Shown piece after piece: positions 42,230 to 50,845 of a stretch of 64,000 nucleotides of DNA. The notes under the pieces were generated by a model, which saw only the letters and a program-made list of their open reading frames with translations, had not been told where the DNA came from and ran no database searches. Both the position numbers and the translations under genes were made by a program. The DNA lies in the NCBI GenBank assembly GCA_016722045.1, contig JADKGY010000020.1:175577-239576 (forward strand), written 5' to 3'. The first letter of the stretch is position 1; each line of letters begins with the position of its first letter. The DNA comes from Candidatus Opimibacter skivensis. GTDB taxonomy: Bacteria; Bacteroidota; Bacteroidia; Chitinophagales; Saprospiraceae.

Positions 42230-43921
42230 ATGAATCAACCTGCTATAATCGAGTGTGTCCCCAATTTCAGCGAAGGACGGCGACCTGAAGTAATTGAAGC
42301 TATCGCGCAAAGTATAAGACAAGTAGATGGCGTCAAGCTCCTGGATGTCGATCCGGGCAAGGCGACGAACCGGACCGTGATGACAATGGCCGGTGCACCA
42401 GGTCGTGTGATTGAAGCTGCATTTCAGGCGATTAAGACGGCCGCTTCGCTGATCGATATGCGGACACATAAAGGAGAGCATCCAAGGATGGGCGCCACCG
42501 ATGTATGTCCTCTGATCCCCATCAGCGGCATCACGATGGAAGAAACGGCGCAATTTGCACACAGGCTAGCAAGACGTGTCGGTGATGAATTAGGAATTCC
42601 GGTTTATATGTATGAAGCTGCAGCCACAAGACCTGAGCGAAAAAATCTGGCTACAATACGGGCCGGTGAATATGAAGGATTCAATACAAAAATACGTGAG
42701 GCGGAATGGCATCCTGATTATGGTCCTACGACATTCAATGTTACTGCAGGGGCTACAGTGATCGGTGCAAGAGATTTTCTTGTCGCCTACAATGTCAATC
42801 TCAATACAAGATCAGAACGCAAAGCGAATGCTGTTGCTTTTGATGTGCGAGAGAATGGGCGTATCCTCCGCAAAGGAAATCCAGTGACCGGCGAAATCGT
42901 AAGAGATGAAAAAGGCGAGGTCGTTCGTGAAAAAGGAATGTGTAAAGGTGTGAAAGCGATCGGATGGTATATTCAGGAATATGGTATCGCACAGGTTTCG
43001 ATGAATATCACAGATACCAATCAGACATCATTGCACCAGGCCTTTGATGCTTGTGTGCAAAGCGCTGCTGCTCGTGGGTTGCGAGTGACGGGTTCTGAAC
43101 TAGTTGGGTTGGTTCCTTTACAGGTGATGCTTGATGCCGGGCGACATTATTTGAAAAAGCAAGGCCTGTCACATGCTGCACCTGATCGTGAACTTATACA
43201 CATCGCGATAAAAAGCATGGGCCTTGATGAATTAGCGCCATTTGATCCACAGAAGAAAATCATTGAATACTTACTTGAAGAAAATACTATGAATCCATTG
43301 ACTACATTGACACTTACCGGATTTACTGAAGAACTGGCAGCAGACTCTCCTGCACCTGGTGGCGGTTCCGCCGCTGCTTATGTTGGTGCATTAGGAGCAT
43401 CATTAGGTACGATGGTTGCTAATCTTAGTGCTCATAAGCGAGGATGGGAAGACAAGATGGATTATTTTGTAGAATGGGCAGTCAAAGGACAGGAGGCAAG
43501 AAAAAAATTGCTTCATTGCGTGGATGAGGATACAAGGGCATTCAATAAATTGATGGATGCCTTTCGTCTTCCGAAAGAAACTGACGAACAAAAGAAAACA
43601 AGATCTGCTGCTATTGAGGAAGCGACAACGGGAGCTATTGAATCTCCATTGAATATCATGAGAGTGTCTTGTGATCAATTTGCATTACTTGATGCGATGA
43701 CAAAAGAAGGAAATCCGAATTCTGTCTCCGATGCCGGTGTTGGTGCAGCATGTGCATTAGCAGCTGTTGAAGGTGGATGGCTCAATGTGATGATCAATAT
43801 GAGTGGATTGAAAAGTAAAAAGGCAGCAGAGGCATTTAAGAAAGAAGCGAATGAGTTACTTGCAAAAGCGAGGGAAGAGAAAGAGCGGATATTTAAGACG
43901 GTGATTTTGACCATGGGGTAA
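42230..43921 (+). CDS. ftcD: Bifunctional formimidoyltransferase-cyclodeaminase
   Basis: A 563-residue fusion. Residues 1-300 are glutamate formiminotransferase (IIECVPNFSEGRRPEVIEAIA; KGEHPRMGATDVCPLIPI with the catalytic His; NVNLNTRSERKANAVAFDVRE). Residues about 355-560 are formiminotetrahydrofolate cyclodeaminase (FTEELAADSPAPGGGSAAAYVGALGASLGTMVANLS). The enzyme transfers the formimino group from formiminoglutamate to tetrahydrofolate and releases ammonia in histidine degradation. The fusion is common in Bacteroidota. No hut genes are adjacent. A weak TATTTTTA box (42200-42207) precedes it. Confidence 0.96.
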   Translation: MNQPAIIECVPNFSEGRRPEVIEAIAQSIRQVDGVKLLDVDPGKATNRTVMTMAGAPGRVIEAAFQAIKTAASLIDMRTHKGEHPRMGATDVCPLIPISGITMEETAQFAHRLARRVGDELGIPVYMYEAAATRPERKNLATIRAGEYEGFNTKIREAEWHPDYGPTTFNVTAGATVIGARDFLVAYNVNLNTRSERKANAVAFDVRENGRILRKGNPVTGEIVRDEKGEVVREKGMCKGVKAIGWYIQEYGIAQVSMNITDTNQTSLHQAFDACVQSAAARGLRVTGSELVGLVPLQVMLDAGRHYLKKQGLSHAAPDRELIHIAIKSMGLDELAPFDPQKKIIEYLLEENTMNPLTTLTLTGFTEELAADSPAPGGGSAAAYVGALGASLGTMVANLSAHKRGWEDKMDYFVEWAVKGQEARKKLLHCVDEDTRAFNKLMDAFRLPKETDEQKKTRSAAIEEATTGAIESPLNIMRVSCDQFALLDAMTKEGNPNSVSDAGVGAACALAAVEGGWLNVMINMSGLKSKKAAEAFKKEANELLAKAREEKERIFKTVILTMG

Positions 43922-43925
43922 AGAA

Positions 43926-43985
43926 ATAGGCAATAGGCAATGAGCAATAGGCAAAATGGAATAGGCAATAAGCAAAAAGAAATTG
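43926..43985 (+). repeat. Heptamer array GCAATAG/GCAATAA
   Basis: Degenerate 7-nt units (GCAATAG, GCAATGA, GCAATAG, then decayed GCAAAATG/GAATAG, GCAATAA) just after ftcD. Confidence 0.85.
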
Positions 43986-44053
43986 AAAAAAACAATAAGG
44001 AAAATGCAATAAGCAAATGAAGTTGTTTTCAACTACAATCAACATTAGTAAGG

Positions 44054-44103
44054 ATTTTCTTAAGTGTCTTCTAAAGTGTAGTTAAGTTTTTTAAGTGGTA
44101 AAA
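44054..44103 (+). repeat. Dispersed CTTAAGTG phrase, copy 2
   Basis: TTTTCTTAAGTGTCTTCTAAAGTG ending in TTAAGTGGTAAA. Relatives are at 35761-35808 (reverse) and 57400-57449. Confidence 0.7.
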
Positions 44104-44167
44104 TTTGAATCGGTTTAATAAGGCAATGAGAAATAAGCGAAAATCAAAATCAAATCGGAAGATAAAT

Positions 44168-44272
44168 TTGCTTATTGCCAATTGCACATTGCCATCCCGC
44201 ATCATTTACTGCGTAATGGCGGGATCTTCGCTTCGCTCGAATTGCTTATTGCCTATTGCTTATTGCTTATTG
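44168..44272 (+). repeat. TTGCTTA heptamers plus dispersed 56-nt repeat, copy 2
   Basis: Four TTGCNNA-type heptamers (44168-44195), the 56-nt repeat (44196-44251), then TTGCTTA, TTGCCTA, TTGCTTA, TTGCTTA, TTG (44242-44272). The right half is read through by the kinase gene and codes for its signal peptide. Confidence 0.9.
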
Positions 44273-47113
44273 TTTTTCGTTTTTCCTGCAAGTGCACAGC
44301 ACACCATCATGAGATCTTTTAATATCAATGATGGCCTGGTCAGTAACCAGGTGCGGGGATTTTACCAGGATAAAAAAGGATTTTTATGGATCATGACGTG
44401 GGAAGGGCTGAGCCGATATGATGGTTATGCATTCAGAAATTATACTTTGGCAGAAGGTCTGGCACATCCATTGATCAATGATATGATCGAGGGAAAAGAC
44501 GGAAGGATTTTTATTGCAGAAAATGATGGGTCAGTAGATGTAATTCTCAAGGGTGAAATTCAGCCCTCTCTTCGAAAAAAATATTCTAAATCGATCAACC
44601 GGCTATCCCGTCAAACCGATGGCAGGATATTGGCGTCATTGGACCATTCAGGTGTATTTCTATTTACTGAAGATACTGTTATAACCCTCAATAAAACTCA
44701 GGAATTCTTTTCTGTCACAGATGTATTAGTAGATAATAATTATTATTTCGTTTGTGGCGATAAAAGTGGAGTAATGCATGAGGATCACACTTTTGTCAGT
44801 GTGTGGCCCGATTCTCTTTTTCCATATAGCGGTATCCTGAAAGAAAATCAGGATCGCATGTGGGTCGGAACGTACAAAGGATTGAGATGGGTCTATCTGA
44901 CAGGTGCGGCGGATAAAATAAATAAGCTCAGCCTGACTGCATACGATCGCGCTCCCTGGGGACGATGGATCATCAATGATATCATGCAATCATCAGAAGG
45001 CTCGATCTGGATCGCCGCACTTGGTGGATTGATTCAGATCAGACCCGATCAATCCTGGCGGGTGTACAATCGAAAAGACGGATTACCAAATGATAATATC
45101 ACTTCCGTATTTGAAGACCGTGATGGATTTATCTGGATTGGGACTGATCAGGGCATGGCACAACTTGACATCAAAAACGCGATCGATATTTTTACAATTT
45201 CAGAAGATCTGCCCAACACCATAGTTATTGATCTTCTACCAAGACAAGATGGCTCAGCTTATTTGGTTTCGAATCTACCGGTGGTCAATAAAATAAAAGT
45301 GGGCCAGCCGATTAAATCAATTCCGATGGGCAACTTTGGAGATGCTTACAGTTTTTTGAAAGCAGGGACGGATACATTAGTGTGTACCATGAACGGATAT
45401 TACAAGATCACCGGGCAGGGAATCCGTATTTGGGATGAAATCCCCTATTCACGATTAGTCATTTCAGTTATGATGGACAGTACACTAATCTCTGCGTATG
45501 GAGGAGAAATCACTGTTGCCACATCAAAAGGAAGTTTTACGGACACGACATTTCATGATCAGGTATATGTGCTCGTTCCGGATGATGATGAAAAGATATG
45601 GGTGGCATCATTGAACAAGGGATTGTTCAGAGTCAATTTGATAAAAGATGCTGTGGGTAATAAGAAGCTGGAATGGGAAGATTTCAATACATACATCCCT
45701 GAAAAAACCCTTAGGAGCCTTCATCGTGATAGAAAAGGAAATATATGGGTCGGGACGCGTTATAGCGGCCTTGTAGAGCTTACTAAGAATGGGACAAATG
45801 ATACATATGTCACGCACAGGTTTGGAAGAAAAGAGGGATTCATGTCAGATTTTATCAAGTCGATAGATTCAGATGAAGATGGCAATATTTGGGTCGGGAC
45901 AAATGCAGGTATTGAAAAATTGATTCCTGTGGATGATCATTATCGTGTTTTTTCATTTAGCCGTGTGCACAATTTTTTTGCAGCAGTCCAACAAATTGTG
46001 GTTGGGCCTGACCATACGCTTTGGTGTGCCACAACTTCCGGCGTTGACAAAGTAAGAGATAGTGGCTATGACACTATTGCACCTCCTGAAGTGTATATTT
46101 CGTCAGTCACAACAGCAAAAAAAATATTGGAGGACCCGACAGAGCTTCTGCCTTTCAAATTGAACTACAATCAGAATTACATTGACATTGAATTTTCATC
46201 GAATGATTTTATCAATGGCAAGCAAATTGAGTACAGTTATCGTCTTACTGGAAGCCAGGACACTTCATGGTCAAATCCATTTCCTGTTCACAATGTGTCT
46301 TATGCAAATTTATTGCCTGGGGTCTATCGCTTTGAAGTCAAGGTAAAAGGATGGAATGGCGAATTTGGTAAGGCAACATTTTACAAGTTTATGATCAGGC
46401 CTCCTTTTTGGCGGCAGGCATGGTTCGTAATACTTTTTATTGCTGCGGTTTTGGCTTTGGTGTATTCATTGTATCGCTACCGCATCAAACAATTGCAACG
46501 TATCCAGGATGTACGAAACAGAATTGCTTCTGACCTGCATGATGAAATCGGATCATCACTCACCCATGTCAATATTCTCAGCGAAATCGGACGAAAGACA
46601 TTTGACAAGGATGATCAACCACAGCAATTGTTCAAGCGGATCGGTGAAGAAGTACAGTCATCCGCTGAAGCGCTTGATGATATCATCTGGAGTGTAAGCA
46701 GTCGTGTGGATACGGCAGAAGATCTCATATCACGAATGAGAAGATATGCCTCAGAATTGTTTGACGCTAAAGGAATCACTTTTGCCCTGCATGTTGAGCA
46801 GCTTGATGAAAACCAATCAATAGGACTTGAACTCCGGCGTGATTTTTATCTTATTTATAAAGAATTACTGCGCAATATCATACGTCATGCAGAAGCTACT
46901 AAGGTCAGTATCCGCATTTTGCGCGAAGATCAGTTTCTGTCGATGGTGGTCAATGACAATGGGCATGGGTTTGATACGGGTGTTGCTACGGAAAGACATG
47001 GACTAAAAAGCATTAAAGGACGTGTATCAAAATGGAAAGGTCAGATATCGGTTGATTCATCTGATCAGGGTACGACGATTAAGATCGGTTTGCCGTTGAA
47101 GAAAAATATATAG
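44216..47113 (+). CDS. Two-component-propeller sensor histidine kinase
   Basis: ATG 44216 gives 965 residues. The signal peptide is MAGSSLRSNCLLPIAYCLLF followed by FVFPASA-Q, and residues 10-19 are encoded by a heptamer array. About 30-650 is a periplasmic double propeller of Reg_prop repeats (GFLWIMTWEGLSRYDGY; GFIWIGTDQGMAQLD), followed by a Y_Y_Y domain (about 660-720). One membrane segment (about 730-750) precedes a HisKA_3 domain with His775 in DLHDEIGSSLTHV and a HATPase with NIIRHAEAT and VNDNGHGFD. Unlike hybrid types it has no receiver or AraC domain; its partner is the NarL regulator 68 nt downstream. The open frame upstream to 44105 is repeat-derived and unlikely to be used. Confidence 0.9.
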   Translation: MAGSSLRSNCLLPIAYCLLFFVFPASAQHTIMRSFNINDGLVSNQVRGFYQDKKGFLWIMTWEGLSRYDGYAFRNYTLAEGLAHPLINDMIEGKDGRIFIAENDGSVDVILKGEIQPSLRKKYSKSINRLSRQTDGRILASLDHSGVFLFTEDTVITLNKTQEFFSVTDVLVDNNYYFVCGDKSGVMHEDHTFVSVWPDSLFPYSGILKENQDRMWVGTYKGLRWVYLTGAADKINKLSLTAYDRAPWGRWIINDIMQSSEGSIWIAALGGLIQIRPDQSWRVYNRKDGLPNDNITSVFEDRDGFIWIGTDQGMAQLDIKNAIDIFTISEDLPNTIVIDLLPRQDGSAYLVSNLPVVNKIKVGQPIKSIPMGNFGDAYSFLKAGTDTLVCTMNGYYKITGQGIRIWDEIPYSRLVISVMMDSTLISAYGGEITVATSKGSFTDTTFHDQVYVLVPDDDEKIWVASLNKGLFRVNLIKDAVGNKKLEWEDFNTYIPEKTLRSLHRDRKGNIWVGTRYSGLVELTKNGTNDTYVTHRFGRKEGFMSDFIKSIDSDEDGNIWVGTNAGIEKLIPVDDHYRVFSFSRVHNFFAAVQQIVVGPDHTLWCATTSGVDKVRDSGYDTIAPPEVYISSVTTAKKILEDPTELLPFKLNYNQNYIDIEFSSNDFINGKQIEYSYRLTGSQDTSWSNPFPVHNVSYANLLPGVYRFEVKVKGWNGEFGKATFYKFMIRPPFWRQAWFVILFIAAVLALVYSLYRYRIKQLQRIQDVRNRIASDLHDEIGSSLTHVNILSEIGRKTFDKDDQPQQLFKRIGEEVQSSAEALDDIIWSVSSRVDTAEDLISRMRRYASELFDAKGITFALHVEQLDENQSIGLELRRDFYLIYKELLRNIIRHAEATKVSIRILREDQFLSMVVNDNGHGFDTGVATERHGLKSIKGRVSKWKGQISVDSSDQGTTIKIGLPLKKNI

Positions 47114-47181
47114 CCCTGAAATAGAGGATTCACTCAATTGAGTGAAATGAATAGATCAAATATCACTTAGTTTTGTCTAAG

Positions 47182-47820
47182 ATGCCTACCCGGATAGTAA
47201 TTTTTGAAGACAATGACCGATTGCGTGAATCGCTTGCAGTGCTGCTTCAGCATTCCGACGATTATACCGTGGTAGGGCATTTCAATAATTGTAATCAGGC
47301 CACTGAAATAGTGCTGATGCATCAGCCTGATGTAGTATTGATGGATATTGATATGCCCGGGAAGACAGGGATTGAAGGTGTTTCACTTGTCAAAGAAGCG
47401 CGACCGGAGACGGCGGTGATTATGTACACTGTTTTTGAAGACAATGAAAAATTATTTCAATGCCTGTGCGCAGGGGCTAATGGTTATTTATTAAAAAAGA
47501 CATCCCCACAGAAATTATTCGATGCTATACAGGAAGTGATTGAAGGGGGAGCACCGATGTCCCCACAGATCGCACGAAAGGTGCTGGGATCATTTCATAC
47601 CAGGTCAAGTAAGATAAGTTACGATCTTTCTCCGCGCGAGACAGAGGTGCTTCAACATCTCATCAAAGGCTATGGTACAAAACAGATCGCTTCTGAATTA
47701 TTTATTTCGTTTGATACGGTGCGAAGTCATCTCAAAAGTATTTATCAAAAGCTGCATGTCAATTGTGGAAAGGAGGCGATAGTAAAAGCATTGAGGGAGA
47801 GGATCGTGCATGATCTTTAA
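47182..47820 (+). CDS. NarL/FixJ-family response regulator
   Basis: ATG 47182 gives 212 residues. The receiver domain has the acidic pair in FEDNDRL and the phospho-acceptor Asp in VVLMDIDMPGKTG, with Thr in IMYTVFED and Lys in LLKKTSP. The LuxR-type helix-turn-helix is LSPRETEVLQHLIKGYGTKQIASELFISFDTVRSHLKSIYQKL. It pairs with the HisKA_3 kinase just upstream. The first gene downstream on the same strand is the surface-protein array, which makes that array a candidate target, but no binding site was identified. Confidence 0.95.
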   Translation: MPTRIVIFEDNDRLRESLAVLLQHSDDYTVVGHFNNCNQATEIVLMHQPDVVLMDIDMPGKTGIEGVSLVKEARPETAVIMYTVFEDNEKLFQCLCAGANGYLLKKTSPQKLFDAIQEVIEGGAPMSPQIARKVLGSFHTRSSKISYDLSPRETEVLQHLIKGYGTKQIASELFISFDTVRSHLKSIYQKLHVNCGKEAIVKALRERIVHDL

Positions 47821-47823
47821 TAT

Positions 47824-47858
47824 ATTTTCGATTTTCGATTTTGGATTTTGGATTTTGG
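47824..47858 (+). repeat. Heptamer array ATTTTCG/ATTTTGG x5
   Basis: ATTTTCG twice, then ATTTTGG three times, immediately after the response-regulator stop. Confidence 0.95.
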
Positions 47859-47888
47859 AAAGGTCGAAAGTTTACAGAGCTTTTGATT

Positions 47889-47907
47889 TCACTCAAAAGG
47901 AGGATTG
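47889..47907 (+). promoter_or_regulatory. Conserved leader block, copy 1
   Basis: TCACTCAAAAGGAGGATTG, 41 nt before ATG 47949. It is followed by a TCCAATTTTGAAGAAAAA segment shared with the other copies. The AGGAGG is too far from the start to act as its ribosome binding site. Confidence 0.75.
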
Positions 47908-47948
47908 TTTCAGGGTTTGATTTCTTCCAATTTTGAAGAAAAAATTGA

Positions 47949-50768
47949 ATGCCAAAATTATTTTTACCGGCGTTTAAGAAGTACTTCAGGAGCAAAAGGT
48001 TTTCGATCATTCATTTGCTATCCGTATTTATTTTTTTTCCATTGTCACTTGATGCCCAGGTTTCTGTCACAGCTACTGCTGGCAACTTGGGTCCAACAAA
48101 TTATTCAACGATTAAGGACGCATTTGACGCCGTCAACTCAGGTATACATCAGGGTGTCATCACATTGAATATCACGGGAAATACAAATGAGTCCACCAGT
48201 GCTGTTCTTAATGCCAGCGGTACAGGCTCCGCTTCTTATTCGGGCATGCTCATTCAGCCGAGTGGTGGATCATCAAGGACTATCACCGGAGCCATTACAC
48301 CAGGAAACCCATTGATTGATCTGAATGGTCCTGATAATGTCACGATAGATGGATTAAATACGGGAGGAAATTCACTGGTCATTTCAAATACCACAGTTTC
48401 TTCAACCAATGGAACATGTACAATTAAGTTTCAATCTGATGCCACTAACAATACGATGACACGATGCAGCATACTCGGATCGGCTACTATGCCCAATAGT
48501 GCTGCAGGAGGTAATATTTGGTTTGCCGCTGCTGCTATTTCTACAGGCAATGATGATAACACTATTTCCTTTTGTAATATCGGGCCCGCCGGTACAAATC
48601 TTCCATCGAAGTGCATTTTTGCAAGCGGCACATCAAATACAGATCCCGGAACCGCCAATAGCGGAATTGTCATAACCGGTAATAATATATTTGATTTTTT
48701 CCTCCCGACAAATAGTTCTTCAGGGATAGATATTTTTGTAGGTACTGTAGGAACCGTAATTTCTAATAATAAATTTTATCAAACCGCGTCAAGGACTCAA
48801 ACAGGTACCGGGTTCAATCACAGACCCATCAATATTGTTAATTCAGGCGGAAATAATTATCAGATCATCGGTAACACAATCGGCTTTGCTAACGGTGCGG
48901 GAACGGGTACCTATTCAGTTGTGTTGCCGGCTAGTACTGGAGGAGCAGCAGTGAGAGCTATATGGCTTGCAGTAGGAACGACAACAGCTACAAGTGTGCA
49001 GGGTAATACAATAGCCGGTATCGCTGTCTCCGGAGAAGCTTCAGGAAATAGTACAAGTCCATCACTGTCTGGTATTTTTGTGACCAGCGGACTGGCTACA
49101 ATAGGTGATGTGACAGGAAATATCATTGGAAGTCAGACTGCAACAGGAAGTATCAACTTCACATCAAATTCAGCATCAGATGCATTTGTGATGGGCATGT
49201 GCAATTTTGGTGCATCAGACTGGACAACGAACAATAATATCATAGGAGGAATTACTGCATCCAATTCAAATACGGGTGCTGCTAATATTTACGGTTTTTG
49301 GGGTCAGACCGGCTCTAACAAGTCCTGGTTGTGTCTGAATAATACGATTGGCGGGATTATTACAAACTCAATTCAAAGTACGACCATATCAAACAATTCT
49401 AAAGTCGGAGGAATACGCAATTTGGCTGCCTCAGCAAACATCTCCGGAAATACAATTCGTAACATCTCCGCTTCCGGAGGAACCGGTACAATTTCAAATG
49501 CATCACTAACCGGAATATGCGTAACGCCAGCAGCAACAACTCATCTTATTTCAAAAAATACTGTATTTAATTTGCATAATTCAAATACGACTGATGCTTC
49601 AGTAATAACCGGCATTCAATTCCAAGGCTCTACAGGAGCAAATATTGTAGAGGGTAATTTTATCTATGGACTTTCATCAGCCTCTACTAATTCTTCCACT
49701 GAAATAAATGGAATACGAATAAATGGCGGATCTACAACATACCGGAATAATATGATCGCCATAGGAGCCGGCACATCCAATGCATGTCTCATCAGTGGCA
49801 TCAACGAACCATTGGGTACAGATAATTTTTTTCATAACACAGTTTTTATCGGCGGATCACCAAATACGGGTACAGCAAATTCGTATGCGTTCAACAGTAC
49901 TATCACCAACAATACACGTAGTTACAGGGATAATATTTTTGTAAATACCCGGACTAATAATGGTGCAACGGGAAAAAATTATTCGGTACAAGTAGGTGGT
50001 ACAACACCAAATCCCGCAGGATTAACCATTGACAACAATGTATACTACGTCACTGGTTCCGGAACATTTTTCGGGTCATACAATGGTTCAGACCTGATCA
50101 ATTTATCCGGATGGCAATCCGCAGTAGGACAGGATGGTGCCAGTCTGGAGAGTGATCCTCAGTGTGTAGGTCCCAATAATGCTATACCTGATCTGCATAT
50201 TCATCTTATCAATCCGACACCCATAGAAGGAAGTGGTGTTGATGTTGGCGTCACATATGATTTTGATGGTCAGGTCAGGACAGGATTCACACCAGTGGAC
50301 ATTGGAGCAGATGCAGGAAATTTTACGGCCTTTTCGGCTACGATGGTGACCAATACGAATGATAATGGCGGAGGGTCTCTACGCAATGTCATCTTATCCG
50401 CAGTTTCGGGGTCAACCATTACGTTCTCACCAGTACTCTCAGGAGATACCATCAAATTGACCTCCGGAGAAATCGTGATCAATAAGGACCTGATCATATC
50501 CGGTCCGGGTATAATGAATCTGACGATATCGGGCAATTTTACCTCGAGAATATTTCATCTTCTGACCGGACATAATCTCACCATCGCAAATATGTCTTTG
50601 AAAAATGCGAGTGCTCTGCTAAATGGAGGGGCTCTTTTCGTAGAAGGAAATCTGATCCTTGAAAATATGATTTTGCAACACAACTTCGAAAACGGAACAC
50701 CCAAATCCATGACCCTCACAGGTACATCCATGATGGAGATTGTGGGCAATGTGAATATCATGTATTAA
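47949..50768 (+). CDS. Secreted right-handed beta-helix surface protein
   Basis: A 939-residue exported protein with a late signal peptide (FSIIHLLSVFIFFPLSLDAQ, about residue 36). The body is rich in Asn, Ser, Thr and Gly with repeated parallel beta-helix turns (NVTIDGLNTGGNSLVISNT; NTIRNISASGGTGTISNASLTG). Near residue 795 comes the choice-anchor-like phrase TNTNDNGGGSLRNVILSA. The protein stops at about 939 with no T9SS sorting domain, so export route and anchoring are unclear. Probably a surface adhesin or polysaccharide-binding protein. First member of the leader-linked array. Confidence 0.75.
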   Translation: MPKLFLPAFKKYFRSKRFSIIHLLSVFIFFPLSLDAQVSVTATAGNLGPTNYSTIKDAFDAVNSGIHQGVITLNITGNTNESTSAVLNASGTGSASYSGMLIQPSGGSSRTITGAITPGNPLIDLNGPDNVTIDGLNTGGNSLVISNTTVSSTNGTCTIKFQSDATNNTMTRCSILGSATMPNSAAGGNIWFAAAAISTGNDDNTISFCNIGPAGTNLPSKCIFASGTSNTDPGTANSGIVITGNNIFDFFLPTNSSSGIDIFVGTVGTVISNNKFYQTASRTQTGTGFNHRPINIVNSGGNNYQIIGNTIGFANGAGTGTYSVVLPASTGGAAVRAIWLAVGTTTATSVQGNTIAGIAVSGEASGNSTSPSLSGIFVTSGLATIGDVTGNIIGSQTATGSINFTSNSASDAFVMGMCNFGASDWTTNNNIIGGITASNSNTGAANIYGFWGQTGSNKSWLCLNNTIGGIITNSIQSTTISNNSKVGGIRNLAASANISGNTIRNISASGGTGTISNASLTGICVTPAATTHLISKNTVFNLHNSNTTDASVITGIQFQGSTGANIVEGNFIYGLSSASTNSSTEINGIRINGGSTTYRNNMIAIGAGTSNACLISGINEPLGTDNFFHNTVFIGGSPNTGTANSYAFNSTITNNTRSYRDNIFVNTRTNNGATGKNYSVQVGGTTPNPAGLTIDNNVYYVTGSGTFFGSYNGSDLINLSGWQSAVGQDGASLESDPQCVGPNNAIPDLHIHLINPTPIEGSGVDVGVTYDFDGQVRTGFTPVDIGADAGNFTAFSATMVTNTNDNGGGSLRNVILSAVSGSTITFSPVLSGDTIKLTSGEIVINKDLIISGPGIMNLTISGNFTSRIFHLLTGHNLTIANMSLKNASALLNGGALFVEGNLILENMILQHNFENGTPKSMTLTGTSMMEIVGNVNIMY

Positions 50769-50783
50769 GTGGGAAATGTGAAT

Positions 50784-50802
50784 TCACTCAAAAAGAGGAT
50801 TG
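50784..50802 (+). promoter_or_regulatory. Conserved leader block, copy 2
   Basis: TCACTCAAAAAGAGGATTG, 43 nt before ATG 50846, followed by TCAATTTTTGAAGAAAAA. One extra A and one missing G relative to the other copies. Confidence 0.75.
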
Positions 50803-50845
50803 TTTCTCCGTTTGATTTCATCAATTTTTGAAGAAAAATATCTTC

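Noticed and set aside
43675..44016. Minus-strand hydrophobic frame
   Set aside because: Its hydrophobic stretch is the GCAATAG array read backwards and the rest is antisense to ftcD.
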